Assembly (NCBI GenBank): GCA_965217175.1
Contig: OZ244251.1
Span: 1,922,001 to 1,986,000, forward strand
Reading direction: 5' to 3'
DNA length: 64,000 bases
Origin: Bin87 sp965217175
GTDB lineage: Bacteria > Chloroflexota > Dehalococcoidia > Lucifugimonadales > UBA3495
The notes beneath the pieces are model-generated. The model made no database searches, was not told where the DNA came from, and saw only the letters and a program-made list of their open reading frames with translations. Position numbers and translations under genes: made by a program. The number at the start of each line of letters is the position of its first letter. Position 1 is the stretch's first letter. Positions 17,047 through 26,118 of this stretch are shown here, in pieces.

Positions 17047-19125
17047 CTACAGGCTGATAAGGTCGTTCACTGCAACGAAAGCCGGTGCGAACACCAGCGA
17101 AACGATGGCCATCAACTTGAGCAGGATGTTCAGGCTGGGGCCGGAGGTGTCCTTGAACGGATCGCCGACCACATCGCCTTCTACGGCCGCCTTGTGGGCA
17201 TCGGAGCCCTTCCCGCCGTAGTTACCCAGCTCGACGTACTTCTTTGCGTTGTCCCAGGAGCCGCCGGCCGAGGCCATCATGATGGCCAGCATGAATCCGG
17301 CTGCCACTGATCCGATGAGCAATCCGCCCAGTGCGGCCTCCCCCAGAATGAATCCGGTGGCAATAGGGGCCACGACCGCCATGAGGCCGGGGATAATCAT
17401 CTCCCGCAAAGCGCTGCGCGTGCTGATGTCGACACAGCGTGCCGAGTCAGGTTTGGCGGTTCCTTCCATCAGGCCAGGAATCTCGCGGAACTGACGACGT
17501 ACCTCGTCCACGATGCCCTGAGCCGCGCGGCCGACTGCCTGCATAGTCAGGGCGGAGAAGATGAAGGGCAGCATCGCGCCGATAACCAGGCCCACCAGAA
17601 TTTGCGGTTGCAACAGGTTGATGCCGGGCCCACCGGCAACCAGCTTCCCGCTTTCGTCCAGTGTGATCAATCCGGCGCTCACCGAGTAAGCGGCCAGCAA
17701 CGCCAGCGAGGTGAGCGCAGCCGAGCCGATGGCAAATCCTTTGCCGGTGGCCGCAGTGGTGTTGCCCAGCGCATCCAGCGCGTCGGTGCGTTCCCTAACC
17801 TGGGGATCGAGATTGGCCTGCTCAGCGATACCGCCGGCGTTGTCAGCCACCGGCCCGTACGCGTCGGTCGCCAGGGTGATGCCCAGCGTCGATAGCAGAC
17901 CCACGCCTGCCAGTGCAACGCCGTAGAATCCGGCGAACCAGTAGGCCAGCAGGATGGCGACTGACACGCAGATCACCGGTATCAGGGTACTCATCATGCC
18001 GGTTGCGATGCCGCTGATGATGACTGTGGCGGCGCCAGTCTCAGACGCTGCAGAGACCCTTCTGGTAGGACCGTAGCTGTATGACGTGTAGTATTCGGTA
18101 GCCAGGCCAATGATGGTGCCAGCGACTAGACCGGCCACCACGCAACCGAACCAGTACCAGTTGTCAGTCATGAAAAAGGTCAGGATGGCGGCGAAGATGA
18201 TCAGCAATCCGCCGGCCGCAAAGATGCCGTACCGCAACGCCCACAACAACTTTTCAAAATTTGCCTGTTCACCGCTGCGCACGACGAATGTTCCCAGGAT
18301 GGCAGCAATGATACCGGCGCCGGCCAGCAGCATCGGAAACACCGCCTGGGAATGGAATACGCCGGCTCCGGCCGCCAGAGCCACGGCGCTGGCCGACAGG
18401 GCGACGGCCGATATGATGCTGCCAACGTAGGACTCGAAAAGGTCGGCGCCCATGCCGGCAACGTCACCCACGTTGTCACCCACGTTGTCGGCGATCACGC
18501 CGGGGTTGCGCGGGTCGTCTTCGGGTATGCCGGCTTCCACCTTGCCGACCAGGTCGGATCCAACGTCAGCGGCTTTGGTGAAGATTCCGCCACCCACGCG
18601 GGCGAACAGAGCGATGGAGCTGGCCCCGAAACCGAAACCGGCCACCGCGCTGATGTCCTGAAATATGAGGAACAGGATGGTGACGCCCAACAGGCCGATG
18701 CCCACCACGGTTACACCCATTACCGTCCCGCTGGAGAAAGCGACGCGCAGAGCGGGATTGAGACCGATCATGGCGGCTGCGGCAGTGCGAATGTTAGCCC
18801 TCACCGCTACGCTCATCCCGATGAAGCCCGCCAATCCCGAGCATATTGCGCCCACCAGGTATGATATGGCGGTAGCAGGCACTCCCAAATCGTGCTCGAA
18901 GACAGTGTAATCCATTACACCAAGCACGATTGCTACTACGACTACGAATGGCACCAACGACAGGTACTCGCGACGCAAAAATGCGGACGCTCCAGTTCGA
19001 ATGGCATCGCCGATCTCGATCATGGTCGCATTGCCCTGATCGGCGCGAATGACTCGCCACGCTATGAGGGCTGCAAACACGAGGGCGATAACTCCCGCAG
19101 CCAGGGCTACTATGATTGATTCCAT
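17047..19125 (-). CDS. hppA: K+-stimulated membrane-bound proton-translocating pyrophosphatase
   Basis: HppA pumps ions across the membrane using PPi hydrolysis. The protein of about 692 residues has many hydrophobic helices and the substrate loop GGIFTKAADVGSDLVGKVE, then DDPRNPGVIADNVGDNVGD (multiple Asp ligands for Mg-PPi). A second cytoplasmic motif is DAYGPVADNAGGIAEQ, and the C-terminal one is GSDAHKAAVEGDVVGDP. The segment GNTTAATGKGFAIGS has Ala where K+-independent enzymes have Lys, which points to the K+-dependent subfamily. I chose ATG 19125, preceded by GGAGAGGAGA, over 19179. H+ versus Na+ specificity cannot be settled by eye. Confidence 0.95.
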   Translation of the reverse strand: MESIIVALAAGVIALVFAALIAWRVIRADQGNATMIEIGDAIRTGASAFLRREYLSLVPFVVVVAIVLGVMDYTVFEHDLGVPATAISYLVGAICSGLAGFIGMSVAVRANIRTAAAAMIGLNPALRVAFSSGTVMGVTVVGIGLLGVTILFLIFQDISAVAGFGFGASSIALFARVGGGIFTKAADVGSDLVGKVEAGIPEDDPRNPGVIADNVGDNVGDVAGMGADLFESYVGSIISAVALSASAVALAAGAGVFHSQAVFPMLLAGAGIIAAILGTFVVRSGEQANFEKLLWALRYGIFAAGGLLIIFAAILTFFMTDNWYWFGCVVAGLVAGTIIGLATEYYTSYSYGPTRRVSAASETGAATVIISGIATGMMSTLIPVICVSVAILLAYWFAGFYGVALAGVGLLSTLGITLATDAYGPVADNAGGIAEQANLDPQVRERTDALDALGNTTAATGKGFAIGSAALTSLALLAAYSVSAGLITLDESGKLVAGGPGINLLQPQILVGLVIGAMLPFIFSALTMQAVGRAAQGIVDEVRRQFREIPGLMEGTAKPDSARCVDISTRSALREMIIPGLMAVVAPIATGFILGEAALGGLLIGSVAAGFMLAIMMASAGGSWDNAKKYVELGNYGGKGSDAHKAAVEGDVVGDPFKDTSGPSLNILLKLMAIVSLVFAPAFVAVNDLISL

Positions 19126-19246
19126 ACTCTCCTCTCCGTTTTCGGTAAATAAGGACGACAAACATTGCGAAACTAGCACACGGCTATATTGGTGTCAATT
19201 GGCTGACCCAACGGCTGGGTGTTTGTCAGTTCATCCTTTGGTGGCG

Positions 19247-19810
19247 CTAGGTGTAGTCCGACAGATTTACGATGCGGGGCTCGATATTGCCTTCGACAAT
19301 GTCTAATATCGCCACCGTGCCCGGAGAACCCGGGGAATGGCGTCGCCCCGGATAGGTGGGGCTGCCGGGATTGATAAACAATACGCCGTCTCGCCACTCA
19401 ACGAGTTCTTCGTGGGTATCGCCAAAGGCCACCACATCCACCGCGCAACTGAATTTCCGCTGCAGGATGTCGTGAAGCCCGGAAGACGGATACTGCAGTC
19501 CGGTACCGTCTGGCGTGGTGAAAATTGGTGGCGTCGGCCACTGGATGTCGTGCACCATGCCGATGCGTACGCCACCCGCGTTTACTACTCGGGTAACATC
19601 GGCCAATCGGTCGCCAGCCTCGCGTGGGTCTTCATAGCCGCGAACCGCCAGCACCGGAGCCACCTGCTCGAGGCAATCGAGCACGCCGATGCACTCCAGG
19701 TCGCCGCAATGCAGCAGAAGCTCGCTGCCTTCCAAAGCTTTCAGTACAGCAGTCGGCAAATCCCAACCGCTGCCCGCCGAATGGGTATCGGATACCAGGC
19801 CGATTTTCAC
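19247..19810 (-). CDS. metallophosphoesterase, YfcE/MJ0936-like, with altered metal motifs
   Basis: A 187-residue small phosphoesterase. It has the start IGLVSDTHSAG (first metal motif), HCGDLE (second), and a C-terminal NPGSPTYPG typical of the YfcE family. Other metal motifs deviate: VRGYED in place of GNCD/GNHD, MVHD in place of LxHG, and FGDTHE in place of GHTH. Some of these changes may weaken phosphodiesterase activity. It ends in the same strand as hppA but lies upstream of it, with the LLM oxidoreductase nine bases further upstream, so it is probably expressed with that gene. Confidence 0.8.
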   Translation of the reverse strand: MKIGLVSDTHSAGSGWDLPTAVLKALEGSELLLHCGDLECIGVLDCLEQVAPVLAVRGYEDPREAGDRLADVTRVVNAGGVRIGMVHDIQWPTPPIFTTPDGTGLQYPSSGLHDILQRKFSCAVDVVAFGDTHEELVEWRDGVLFINPGSPTYPGRRHSPGSPGTVAILDIVEGNIEPRIVNLSDYT

Positions 19811-19819
19811 GCCAACAGC

Positions 19820-20833
19820 CTATCCGCCTCGCGGCGCCAGGGCTTCTATCGTTCCAAGCATGGTTTCGCGATTTGTGCCGTGGGGGAATGCCACGATCGG
19901 CATATCGACCCCGTTGGCTCGAAACCCAGTCATCTTGTCGCGGCATTCGGATGGTGAACCGATTACCGTGATCTGATCCACCATTTCATCGGTAATGGCG
20001 GCGGCTGCTTTGTTCCGGTCGCCTTCGGCCCACGCGGATCGCACCGCATCGCCCGCGACCTGGTACCCATACCGGCAGAAGAGGTCGTAGTAATACTGAC
20101 CCATCCCGCCAATGTAAAACGCCATGTGCGCCCGAGCCTGGGCGGTGGCCGATGCCAGCTCATCTCCGTTGTCGGTGGCGCAGCACAGGATTTGCGGAGC
20201 GGTGGTAATGTCGGAAATTGAACGCCCGGCGGCGTTGGCGGCTTCAGCCAGCGGTTGTTTGATTTTGGGCAGTTGCTCGCGGTGCATCCAGATGGGCAGC
20301 CACCCGTTGGCCAGCTCCCCGGTCAGTTGCAGGTTGCGTTGCCCCAGGGACGCCACGTACACCGGTATCTGCGACTGTACCGGTGACACGCCCATGCGAA
20401 ACCGCTTCAGGTTGTAAAAGCGGCCCTCGTAGTTGACTCGCTCACCGGCCAATGCCATACGGACGATGTCGATGTACTCCCGGGTTCGGGATACTGGATG
20501 ATCGAACTTCACGCCGTGCCAATCCTCGATGACGATCCGGCCGCTGGTGCCCAGGCCCAATATGGCCCTGCCGCCGCTGATCTGGTCCAGCGAGGCAATG
20601 CTCTGCGCCACCAGTCCTGGCGTGCGGCTGTACACGGTTACAATCCCGGTGCCCAAGCCGATGCGTTCGGTGTTGCAGGCCAGCATCGTCAAGACCGTAA
20701 ATGCGTCGCGCCCCCAGGATTCGCCGGTCCAGAAGGAGTCGTAACCCAGGCGGTCCGCCTCCCGGGCCACCGCGATCAGGTCGCTGTCGTCGTTGTTGTC
20801 GCGGCTGCTAAAGGTAATTGCGATGCGTTCCAT
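19820..20833 (-). CDS. LLM class (F420/FMN-dependent) oxidoreductase
   Basis: A 337-residue luciferase-like TIM-barrel protein. It has DRLGYDSFWTGESWGRD, GLGTGIVTVYSRTPGL, RAILGLGTSG, and the C-terminal IGSPSECRDKMTGFRANGVD typical of F420-dependent enzymes related to methylene-H4MPT reductase. The cofactor (F420 or FMN) and substrate cannot be told from the sequence. The family is highly expanded in SAR202-type Chloroflexota, which fits the proposed host. It forms a two-gene unit with the downstream phosphoesterase. Confidence 0.88.
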   Translation of the reverse strand: MERIAITFSSRDNNDDSDLIAVAREADRLGYDSFWTGESWGRDAFTVLTMLACNTERIGLGTGIVTVYSRTPGLVAQSIASLDQISGGRAILGLGTSGRIVIEDWHGVKFDHPVSRTREYIDIVRMALAGERVNYEGRFYNLKRFRMGVSPVQSQIPVYVASLGQRNLQLTGELANGWLPIWMHREQLPKIKQPLAEAANAAGRSISDITTAPQILCCATDNGDELASATAQARAHMAFYIGGMGQYYYDLFCRYGYQVAGDAVRSAWAEGDRNKAAAAITDEMVDQITVIGSPSECRDKMTGFRANGVDMPIVAFPHGTNRETMLGTIEALAPRGG

Positions 20834-20900
20834 TTGGTCAGGTAACCTGTCTCTTCGAATAAATGGACGATGAGCGATTGAAGGCCAACGATTGAAGTGG

Positions 20901-21476
20901 TCAGTTCCGGTTCTGCCAGATGATATAAGGGTCGAGCGCGTCGCCCGTCAGCGATTCGCCAAGCGCTTCGCTGGTGGCGGGGCTGGCCGACGCCTCTTTT
21001 ACGATCAATTCGCGAACCGTGGCGCTCCACCTTTCGGCGTCCTCGGCTCCGGCGCGGTCTGTCAGAAGGTCGTTGAATCCGGCCACCAGCTGGTCCACCG
21101 GAGCGGCGAGAATCGGCCCGGATATTACGAAAACCACCACTTCGGGAAGATTTTCTTCGTCGTGAAATTCAACGCCCAATCTGTCGAGAATGCTGTTCAT
21201 CGCCACGCCGCGGACGATTTCGTCAACGTGCGTCGGGATGTTCATCATGTGGGCGAACGGGTGATCGCCTCCTTCTCGGAGGGACGCCGCAAATTCGCTT
21301 TCCACCGCACGGTAGTAATCCTCGTTGAAAATCTCGTCGGCAGACAGCAGCAATATTTCCGCCGGCGCACGTCGGAGGTCGATTGCAATGAACTCCCGCA
21401 GGTGCGGAAAAATGGCCAGAGTGATGTCGGGCTGGCGCCCGTTGGGCAGCGGACCGCCACTCAGTTCCTCAAACAA
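20901..21476 (-). CDS. hypothetical protein
   Basis: A 191-residue protein that I do not recognise. It is rich in acidic residues and helices (VDQLVAGFNDLLTDRAGAED) with one beta-rich patch (LPEVVVFVISGPI). No signal peptide or membrane helix is evident. The start is a TTG at 21476 with AAGGAG five bases before its predicted spacing window, and no better ATG is available. It lies between the LLM oxidoreductase and the HAD hydrolase on the same strand. Confidence 0.6.
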   Translation of the reverse strand: MFEELSGGPLPNGRQPDITLAIFPHLREFIAIDLRRAPAEILLLSADEIFNEDYYRAVESEFAASLREGGDHPFAHMMNIPTHVDEIVRGVAMNSILDRLGVEFHDEENLPEVVVFVISGPILAAPVDQLVAGFNDLLTDRAGAEDAERWSATVRELIVKEASASPATSEALGESLTGDALDPYIIWQNRN

Positions 21477-21563
21477 CGCTGCGCTCCTTATGGTTTCATG
21501 GCGGCGGACGGCCGCCGATGCTTGGGGGACTGATTCACCGCAGGTATCCGGCGGCGAAGTTCA

Positions 21564-22325
21564 TTAGCCGAAGGCTAGTAGGTGCACCGCGTCGGCAACG
21601 CCCGACAGGTCATCAACAGCAGCATCCGGTTGCGCTTGGGGGTCATTTGGATCGGACGGTTCATAGAATCCGCGAATCCATACCGATTTCATGCCGACGC
21701 GATTGGCGCCCACCACATCGTTGGTCACGTGGTCGCCCACATGCACGGTGGATGCCGGGGTTGCTCCCAGGGATTCCATCGTCATGTGGAAAATCTCGTC
21801 GGACGGTTTGGCCAGCAGAACCTCATCGGAAAAGGTCAGGGTCTGAAAATAGCTCAGAAAATCGTGTCGACGCAGAAATTCTCGAAATGTGTAACCAGGC
21901 GTCATCCCGGTGTTGGAGATGAGACCGATGCGCAGTCCCATATCGCTAACCGATTGCAGGGTTTGGCGAGCGGCGTCGTGAAATCTCGGCGGGCAATCGA
22001 AGAACGATTCGGCGTACACACGTTCAATCTCGGAGATGGTGGGTTCGGGCAGGCGATCAACCAGACCGTCGTCGATCAGGTTGATAAATATTTCCACCTG
22101 GGTGCGGAAGCTAACATCTTTGTTGGTGTCCCTCACGGCCCGACACGCACGGTAGCAACTCCGGTACGCCTCGCGGATGTGGTCGGGGTCAAAATCTTCA
22201 TCATGGGCCAGCAACAAATTGCGGGCGCCATCCAGGCGCACCTGAGCGCGCGCCTGACCCAACTCCCGGTTATCCAGGATCAGGGTTTGCCACAAATCAA
22301 ACGTTACGGCATTAATGACGGCCAC
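21564..22325 (-). CDS. HAD family hydrolase
   Basis: A 253-residue haloacid-dehalogenase-like phosphatase. Motif I is AVTFDLWQTLIL with the nucleophile Asp, but the general-acid position two residues later is Trp (DLWQT), as in many HAD-IA members. Motif II is GLISNTG, motif III the Lys in LLAKPSDEIF, and motif IV GDHVTNDVVGA. An alpha-helical cap lies between motifs I and II, so this is subfamily IA. It starts at a GTG. A tandem 14-bp direct repeat lies just upstream. The substrate is unknown. Confidence 0.87.
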   Translation of the reverse strand: MAVINAVTFDLWQTLILDNRELGQARAQVRLDGARNLLLAHDEDFDPDHIREAYRSCYRACRAVRDTNKDVSFRTQVEIFINLIDDGLVDRLPEPTISEIERVYAESFFDCPPRFHDAARQTLQSVSDMGLRIGLISNTGMTPGYTFREFLRRHDFLSYFQTLTFSDEVLLAKPSDEIFHMTMESLGATPASTVHVGDHVTNDVVGANRVGMKSVWIRGFYEPSDPNDPQAQPDAAVDDLSGVADAVHLLAFG

Positions 22326-22340
22326 GATTCTATCCGTGTA

Positions 22341-22372
22341 TGGTGGGATTGACGCGTGTGGTGGGATTGACG
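22341..22372. repeat. tandem 14-bp direct repeat upstream of the HAD gene
   Basis: TGGTGGGATTGACG occurs at 22341-22354 and again at 22359-22372, 18 bases apart. It lies 16-47 bases upstream of the GTG start of the minus-strand HAD hydrolase. The arrangement resembles a direct-repeat operator, but no regulator gene is adjacent and it could be a local duplication. Confidence 0.5.
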
Positions 22373-22410
22373 AAGCCAGTTTGGTCGATCGGGAAAGCGA
22401 CTTGGCGGGT

Positions 22411-23823
22411 CTATAGCGGGGGTCGCCGGGTGTGCCAGTCGGTGGCCTGTTGATAAGCGTAAGCGGCCCTGATCACCGTATGTTCATCGAAGTTCCTGCC
22501 CGCCAGATGCAGCGCCGCCGGCAGTCCGTCATCGGCAAACCCGCAGGGCACCGATATGGCGGGAGAGCCGGTGATGTTGTAAACCCTGGTGTACTTGGTC
22601 AGCAAAGGCACTGCCGGAATTGATTCCCCGCCAATGTCAATGCGACGCTCCAGTATAACGGGTGCGGTAACCGGCTCCACTGGGCCAGCCAGCAGATCGA
22701 CGTTTTGCAACAGGCCCGCAACCTGTTGGCAAAAAACCTGCCGGGCCTGTTGAGCCCGCAGGTATTCGGAGGCCGTGATAAACAGACCTTCTTCCAACCG
22801 GTCGCGTACTTGGGGATAGAGCTTGTCTCCATCGGACAGCAGGATGTCGCGGTGGGCTGCGGTGGCTTCGGCGCTCAGTATGGCGTTGCTGATCGGTTGA
22901 GCGTATTCGAACAAAGGCAGGGACACCTCAACAATTTCGGCTCCCAATTCGCCAAGAACGCTGATTGCGCCCTGCACCAGATCGGCCACCTGAGGATCGA
23001 TCGGTTCCTCGAAAAACTCTCTGACCACACCGATGCGAAGTCCTCGTACGTCACCGGTCAGCGCGGCAGTATAGTCTGGTACGGGCACATTGACGGTAAC
23101 GTGATCCCGCGGGTCGGGCCCGGCGATAACGTTCATGGTTAGCGCTGCGTCTTCCACGGTTCGGACCATTGGCCCAGGATGATCCAGGCACCACGACAAC
23201 GGGGTTAATCCCGCCCGGCTCACGCGCCCGTACGTTGGTTTCAATCCTGTAATCCCGCACAACGCCGCGGGGATGCGAACGCTGCCGCCCGTGTCGCTGC
23301 CCATGGTAATCGTGCACTGGCCGGCGGCAGTCGCGGAACCGCTGCCCCCGCTTGACCCACCGGTTATGCGCTCCGGATTCCAGGGGTTATGCATGTGCCC
23401 ATAGTCAGCGTTTTCTCCGGTGGGACCGAACGCCAACGGATGCATATTCAGTTTGCCCAGCAATATCGCGCCGGCCTCGCTGAATTTGGTGGCAACGGTG
23501 CAGTCTTCGGCGGGAATGAAAGTGTCGTAGATGCGCGTGCCCGATGTGGTGCGTACGCCCGCAGTGTGGAACAGGTCTTTCAATCCAACCGGGATGCCGT
23601 GCAGAGGGCCACGATAATTGCCCCGCCCAATTTCCTGCTCGGCGCGACGGGCGGCGGCTCGAGCCTGCTCAGGGATAAGCGTGATGAAGGAGTTGAGCGT
23701 TGGCTCGGTCGCTTCAATTCGCGCCAGGCAGGCTTCAACCACGTCCACCGGGGAAACTTCGCGATTGCGGATCAGGCCAGACAGTTCCCAGGCCGACATG
23801 TAGTGCAGTTCGTTGGAGGGCAT
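22411..23823 (-). CDS. amidase (amidase-signature family, GatA/AtzE-like)
   Basis: A 470-residue amidase-signature enzyme. The Ser-cisSer-Lys triad is visible: Lys in GIPVGLKD near residue 80, the signature TGGSSGGSGSA, and the nucleophile region GSDTGGSVRIPAALCG. The first 30 residues (MSAWELSGLIRNREVSPVDVV) are typical. No gatB lies nearby. A 67-residue GatC/AtzG-like protein precedes it by 25 bases, so it more likely works as an AtzE-type amidohydrolase with a small partner than as the tRNA amidotransferase. Substrate unknown. Confidence 0.88.
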   Translation of the reverse strand: MPSNELHYMSAWELSGLIRNREVSPVDVVEACLARIEATEPTLNSFITLIPEQARAAARRAEQEIGRGNYRGPLHGIPVGLKDLFHTAGVRTTSGTRIYDTFIPAEDCTVATKFSEAGAILLGKLNMHPLAFGPTGENADYGHMHNPWNPERITGGSSGGSGSATAAGQCTITMGSDTGGSVRIPAALCGITGLKPTYGRVSRAGLTPLSWCLDHPGPMVRTVEDAALTMNVIAGPDPRDHVTVNVPVPDYTAALTGDVRGLRIGVVREFFEEPIDPQVADLVQGAISVLGELGAEIVEVSLPLFEYAQPISNAILSAEATAAHRDILLSDGDKLYPQVRDRLEEGLFITASEYLRAQQARQVFCQQVAGLLQNVDLLAGPVEPVTAPVILERRIDIGGESIPAVPLLTKYTRVYNITGSPAISVPCGFADDGLPAALHLAGRNFDEHTVIRAAYAYQQATDWHTRRPPL

Positions 23824-23848
23824 AACGTTCCTCGCCAGCGGCGCCGTG

Positions 23849-24052
23849 TTACCGGGTTTCAGCGATGAAAGCAGACGGCGATTCTGCGTTTCTCACGTCT
23901 ACTTCGAAAACCCTGGCCAGTCCGCTGCGCATCATCGTTACGCGGCGATGCAGATCTTCCATGCGCTCCGCATCGGAGATATCCAGGCCGGCTCCAGCGG
24001 CGACGCTCAGGAAAACCTCGTAAGACATCTCTGCGGCATCGTTGGTAGACAT
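23849..24052 (-). CDS. small AtzG/GatC-like amidase partner
   Basis: A 67-residue helical protein directly upstream of and co-directional with the amidase. It contains MSYEVFLSVAAGAGLDISD followed by a helical stretch with R-x-x-E-D-L-H-R-R. Its size, position and hydrophobic N-terminal helix resemble AtzG/DUF4089 or GatC proteins that wrap around amidase-signature enzymes. Identity is an inference from context; no catalytic residues are expected. Confidence 0.6.
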   Translation of the reverse strand: MSTNDAAEMSYEVFLSVAAGAGLDISDAERMEDLHRRVTMMRSGLARVFEVDVRNAESPSAFIAETR

Positions 24053-24347
24053 AATCGCCCCATGACGCGCCGTAAAGTGTCTGTTCCCGGTAAAACCGGC
24101 GAGCCGCGGTAATTATGGCGCAAGCCGCTACGGTTGGCAAATGGCCTCGCGTTGATTTACGTTGATTTACAGGGATGTTTTGCTGCCAAATTATGCGAGT
24201 GACCGATCTCTGGCGGGCGCAGTTTCGAAACCGCTCACCGCAACATTCTGGTGGTTGGTTCCGCTGTTGGGACCGGAACCGAAGCGTCGTGACGTCGGCT
24301 ATACTCGAAATGCCATTCCATTCAACCATCCGGCCCTCTTTGGTGTG

Positions 24348-25136
24348 ATGATTTTGTATTGTTCCCAGTGTGGTGTGCGCTTGTACCAGGACGCTGATTA
24401 TTGTCCCGAATGTGGGCACAGGTCGCCCGCCTTGACGAACCCCGCAGCCGTCAGCGACGACGCCACGCCGGTCCAGCGAACCTGGGGACTCTGGCACGTT
24501 GTGTTGGGCGTCGGTATCCTGATTCCCGCCACGGTTCTGTTCGGATCGTTGGGGTTGATACTGCCGTTGGCTATCGCTACGGTGGTGTCGACGGGATTGC
24601 TCGGTGGAGCGCAGGTCGCTCTGGTCTGGGGATTGGGCCCCAGAAACTGGAGCCGTGGCTTGGCTGCGGTCGGGCTAGTGGCCCCGCGGACATCCGGCGT
24701 CGTTACGGTCGGCTTGACCGTCGCAGCAGTGGTCGCCAGCCTTGGTTTCTCGGTGGTCTACACTATGTTGGTAACGTGGCAGGAATGGCAACCGCTGATC
24801 CCGCCCCAACCCGAACCCGCCTTTGTGTTCGCAAACCGGTTGGCCATCTTGAGCATCGTGGCCCTGGCCGTGTGGACGCCCTTCGTTGAAGAACTGTTCT
24901 TTCGCGGTTTCGTGTTCAGGGGTCTGGCAAACCGTTGGGGAAACGGCGTAGGGCTGGTACTGTCGGCGTTGGTATTCGCCGCCATGCACTATCACATCGG
25001 ATTGTTGCTTCCCATCCTGGTGACCGGTCTGTTGTTGGGTGGGTTGTACTGGCGTACCGGGTCCCTTTGGCCTTCCATAGTGGTACACGCCATTCAAAAT
25101 GGTATTGCGACGATCGCGGTGATCTACGGCCTGTAG
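24348..25136 (+). CDS. CPBP family intramembrane metalloprotease with N-terminal zinc ribbon
   Basis: The 262-residue protein starts with a zinc ribbon (Cys5, Cys8, Cys19, Cys22 in CSQC and CPEC). About six hydrophobic segments follow. The CPBP/Abi catalytic motifs are present: EELFFRG at 181-187, His214 in MHYHIG, and VVHAIQN around 246-252. Such proteins cleave membrane substrates or act in CAAX-type processing. The start at 24348 is just before the zinc ribbon; earlier in-frame codons extend into non-homologous sequence. A TATACT box at 24298-24303 may be its promoter. Targets are unknown. Confidence 0.85.
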   Translation: MILYCSQCGVRLYQDADYCPECGHRSPALTNPAAVSDDATPVQRTWGLWHVVLGVGILIPATVLFGSLGLILPLAIATVVSTGLLGGAQVALVWGLGPRNWSRGLAAVGLVAPRTSGVVTVGLTVAAVVASLGFSVVYTMLVTWQEWQPLIPPQPEPAFVFANRLAILSIVALAVWTPFVEELFFRGFVFRGLANRWGNGVGLVLSALVFAAMHYHIGLLLPILVTGLLLGGLYWRTGSLWPSIVVHAIQNGIATIAVIYGL

Positions 25137-25212
25137 TCTGGACACTGGCTGCGCCGTAATATAGATTTGTTGTCGACCACCATCTGAACGCACTTCAACG
25201 AGGTTCCCAATA

Positions 25213-26031
25213 GTGAGTGGACCAGCAGTGAAAATTGATCGTATCGCCAAAAAATTTGCGGAATTCAAGACCCAGGGACGTCCCGGTCTCGTGGTTTTTA
25301 TGACGGTGGGACATCCATATCGCGATGCGGCGCTGGAAATCGCGCCCCAATTGGTTGCTGCGGGCGCCGATGTGATCGAACTGGGCGCGGCTTTCAGCGA
25401 CCCGATTGGCGAAGGTCCGGTGATCCAGGAGTCCAGTTTTGTTGCTCTGCAAAACGGCATAACGCCGCAGGACTGCCTGGACACCGCGGCAGCGTTGCGC
25501 CCGCTGATCGGTGATACACCGGTGATCTGGATGGGTTACTACAACACCATCATCGCCGCCGGGCTGGAAAAGTTCGCTAAAGCCTGCTCCGATGCAACCA
25601 TTGACGGTTTGATAGTGGTGGACCTGCCCTACACCGAAGCAGAGCCGCTGGTCAGCCAACTGGCTCCGTTTGCTATCCACCTGATACCGCTATTGGCTCC
25701 AACCAGCACCGACGAAAGCATTCGAGAAACGGTTCGGTTGGCCGGCGGGTTCGTGTATTGCGTCAGCGTGACCGGCGTGACCGGCGCACGAACAGAAATG
25801 TCCGATCGGGGTTTCGAGCTGGTGGATCGCGTACGCCAGCAAACCGATCTGCCGGTTGCGATCGGATTCGGCATTTCCAGCCGGGAGCATGTTCTCGAAG
25901 TGGGCAAACGGGCCGATGCGGCGGTGGTGGGAAGCGCCCTGGTGCGGGCGTTGGCCGACGGCCCGCCTGCCGAAGCCGGAAAGCGCGGCGCTGCTGTCGT
26001 TGCGAGCTTGTCCGGTCTCGGGCCCGATTAA
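25213..26031 (+). CDS. trpA: tryptophan synthase alpha chain
   Basis: TrpA cleaves indole-3-glycerol phosphate to indole. The 272-residue protein has the TIM-barrel start, the catalytic Glu and Asp region IELGAAFSDPIGEGPVIQ, the barrel strand PVIWMGYYNTI, GLIVVDLPYTEAEPL, and the phosphate-binding region IGFGISS plus VVGSALVRAL. A conserved SVTGVTGART loop is also present. It stands alone here; trpB is not in the window. The DAHP synthase of the same pathway follows after its attenuator region. Confidence 0.95.
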   Translation: MSGPAVKIDRIAKKFAEFKTQGRPGLVVFMTVGHPYRDAALEIAPQLVAAGADVIELGAAFSDPIGEGPVIQESSFVALQNGITPQDCLDTAAALRPLIGDTPVIWMGYYNTIIAAGLEKFAKACSDATIDGLIVVDLPYTEAEPLVSQLAPFAIHLIPLLAPTSTDESIRETVRLAGGFVYCVSVTGVTGARTEMSDRGFELVDRVRQQTDLPVAIGFGISSREHVLEVGKRADAAVVGSALVRALADGPPAEAGKRGAAVVASLSGLGPD

Positions 26032-26079
26032 TCGACGCCGACAGGGTAAAAAAACGGATGATTCCATTTGCGGTACCCG

Positions 26080-26108
26080 TTGACATCCCGTTGGCACTGG
26101 AGTAGGAT
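26080..26108 (+). promoter_or_regulatory. sigma-70-type promoter of the DAHP synthase attenuator
   Basis: TTGACA (26080-26085) and TAGGAT (26103-26108) are separated by exactly 17 bases. The start point should fall near 26115, four bases before the leader-peptide ATG, so the leader peptide would be translated from an almost leaderless message. Confidence 0.65.
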
Positions 26109-26118
26109 TTTCCGTGAA

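Noticed and set aside
24154..24173. Tandem GTTGATTTAC copies before the CPBP gene
   Set aside because: Only two short adjacent copies; consistent with slippage and not placed at a promoter.
24162..24347. Upstream extension of the CPBP protease frame
   Set aside because: The extension has no family similarity; the zinc ribbon begins directly after the ATG at 24348 and a TATACT box lies inside the extension.
25137..25212. A second attenuator, upstream of trpA
   Set aside because: The gap has no Trp-rich short frame and no terminator hairpin.
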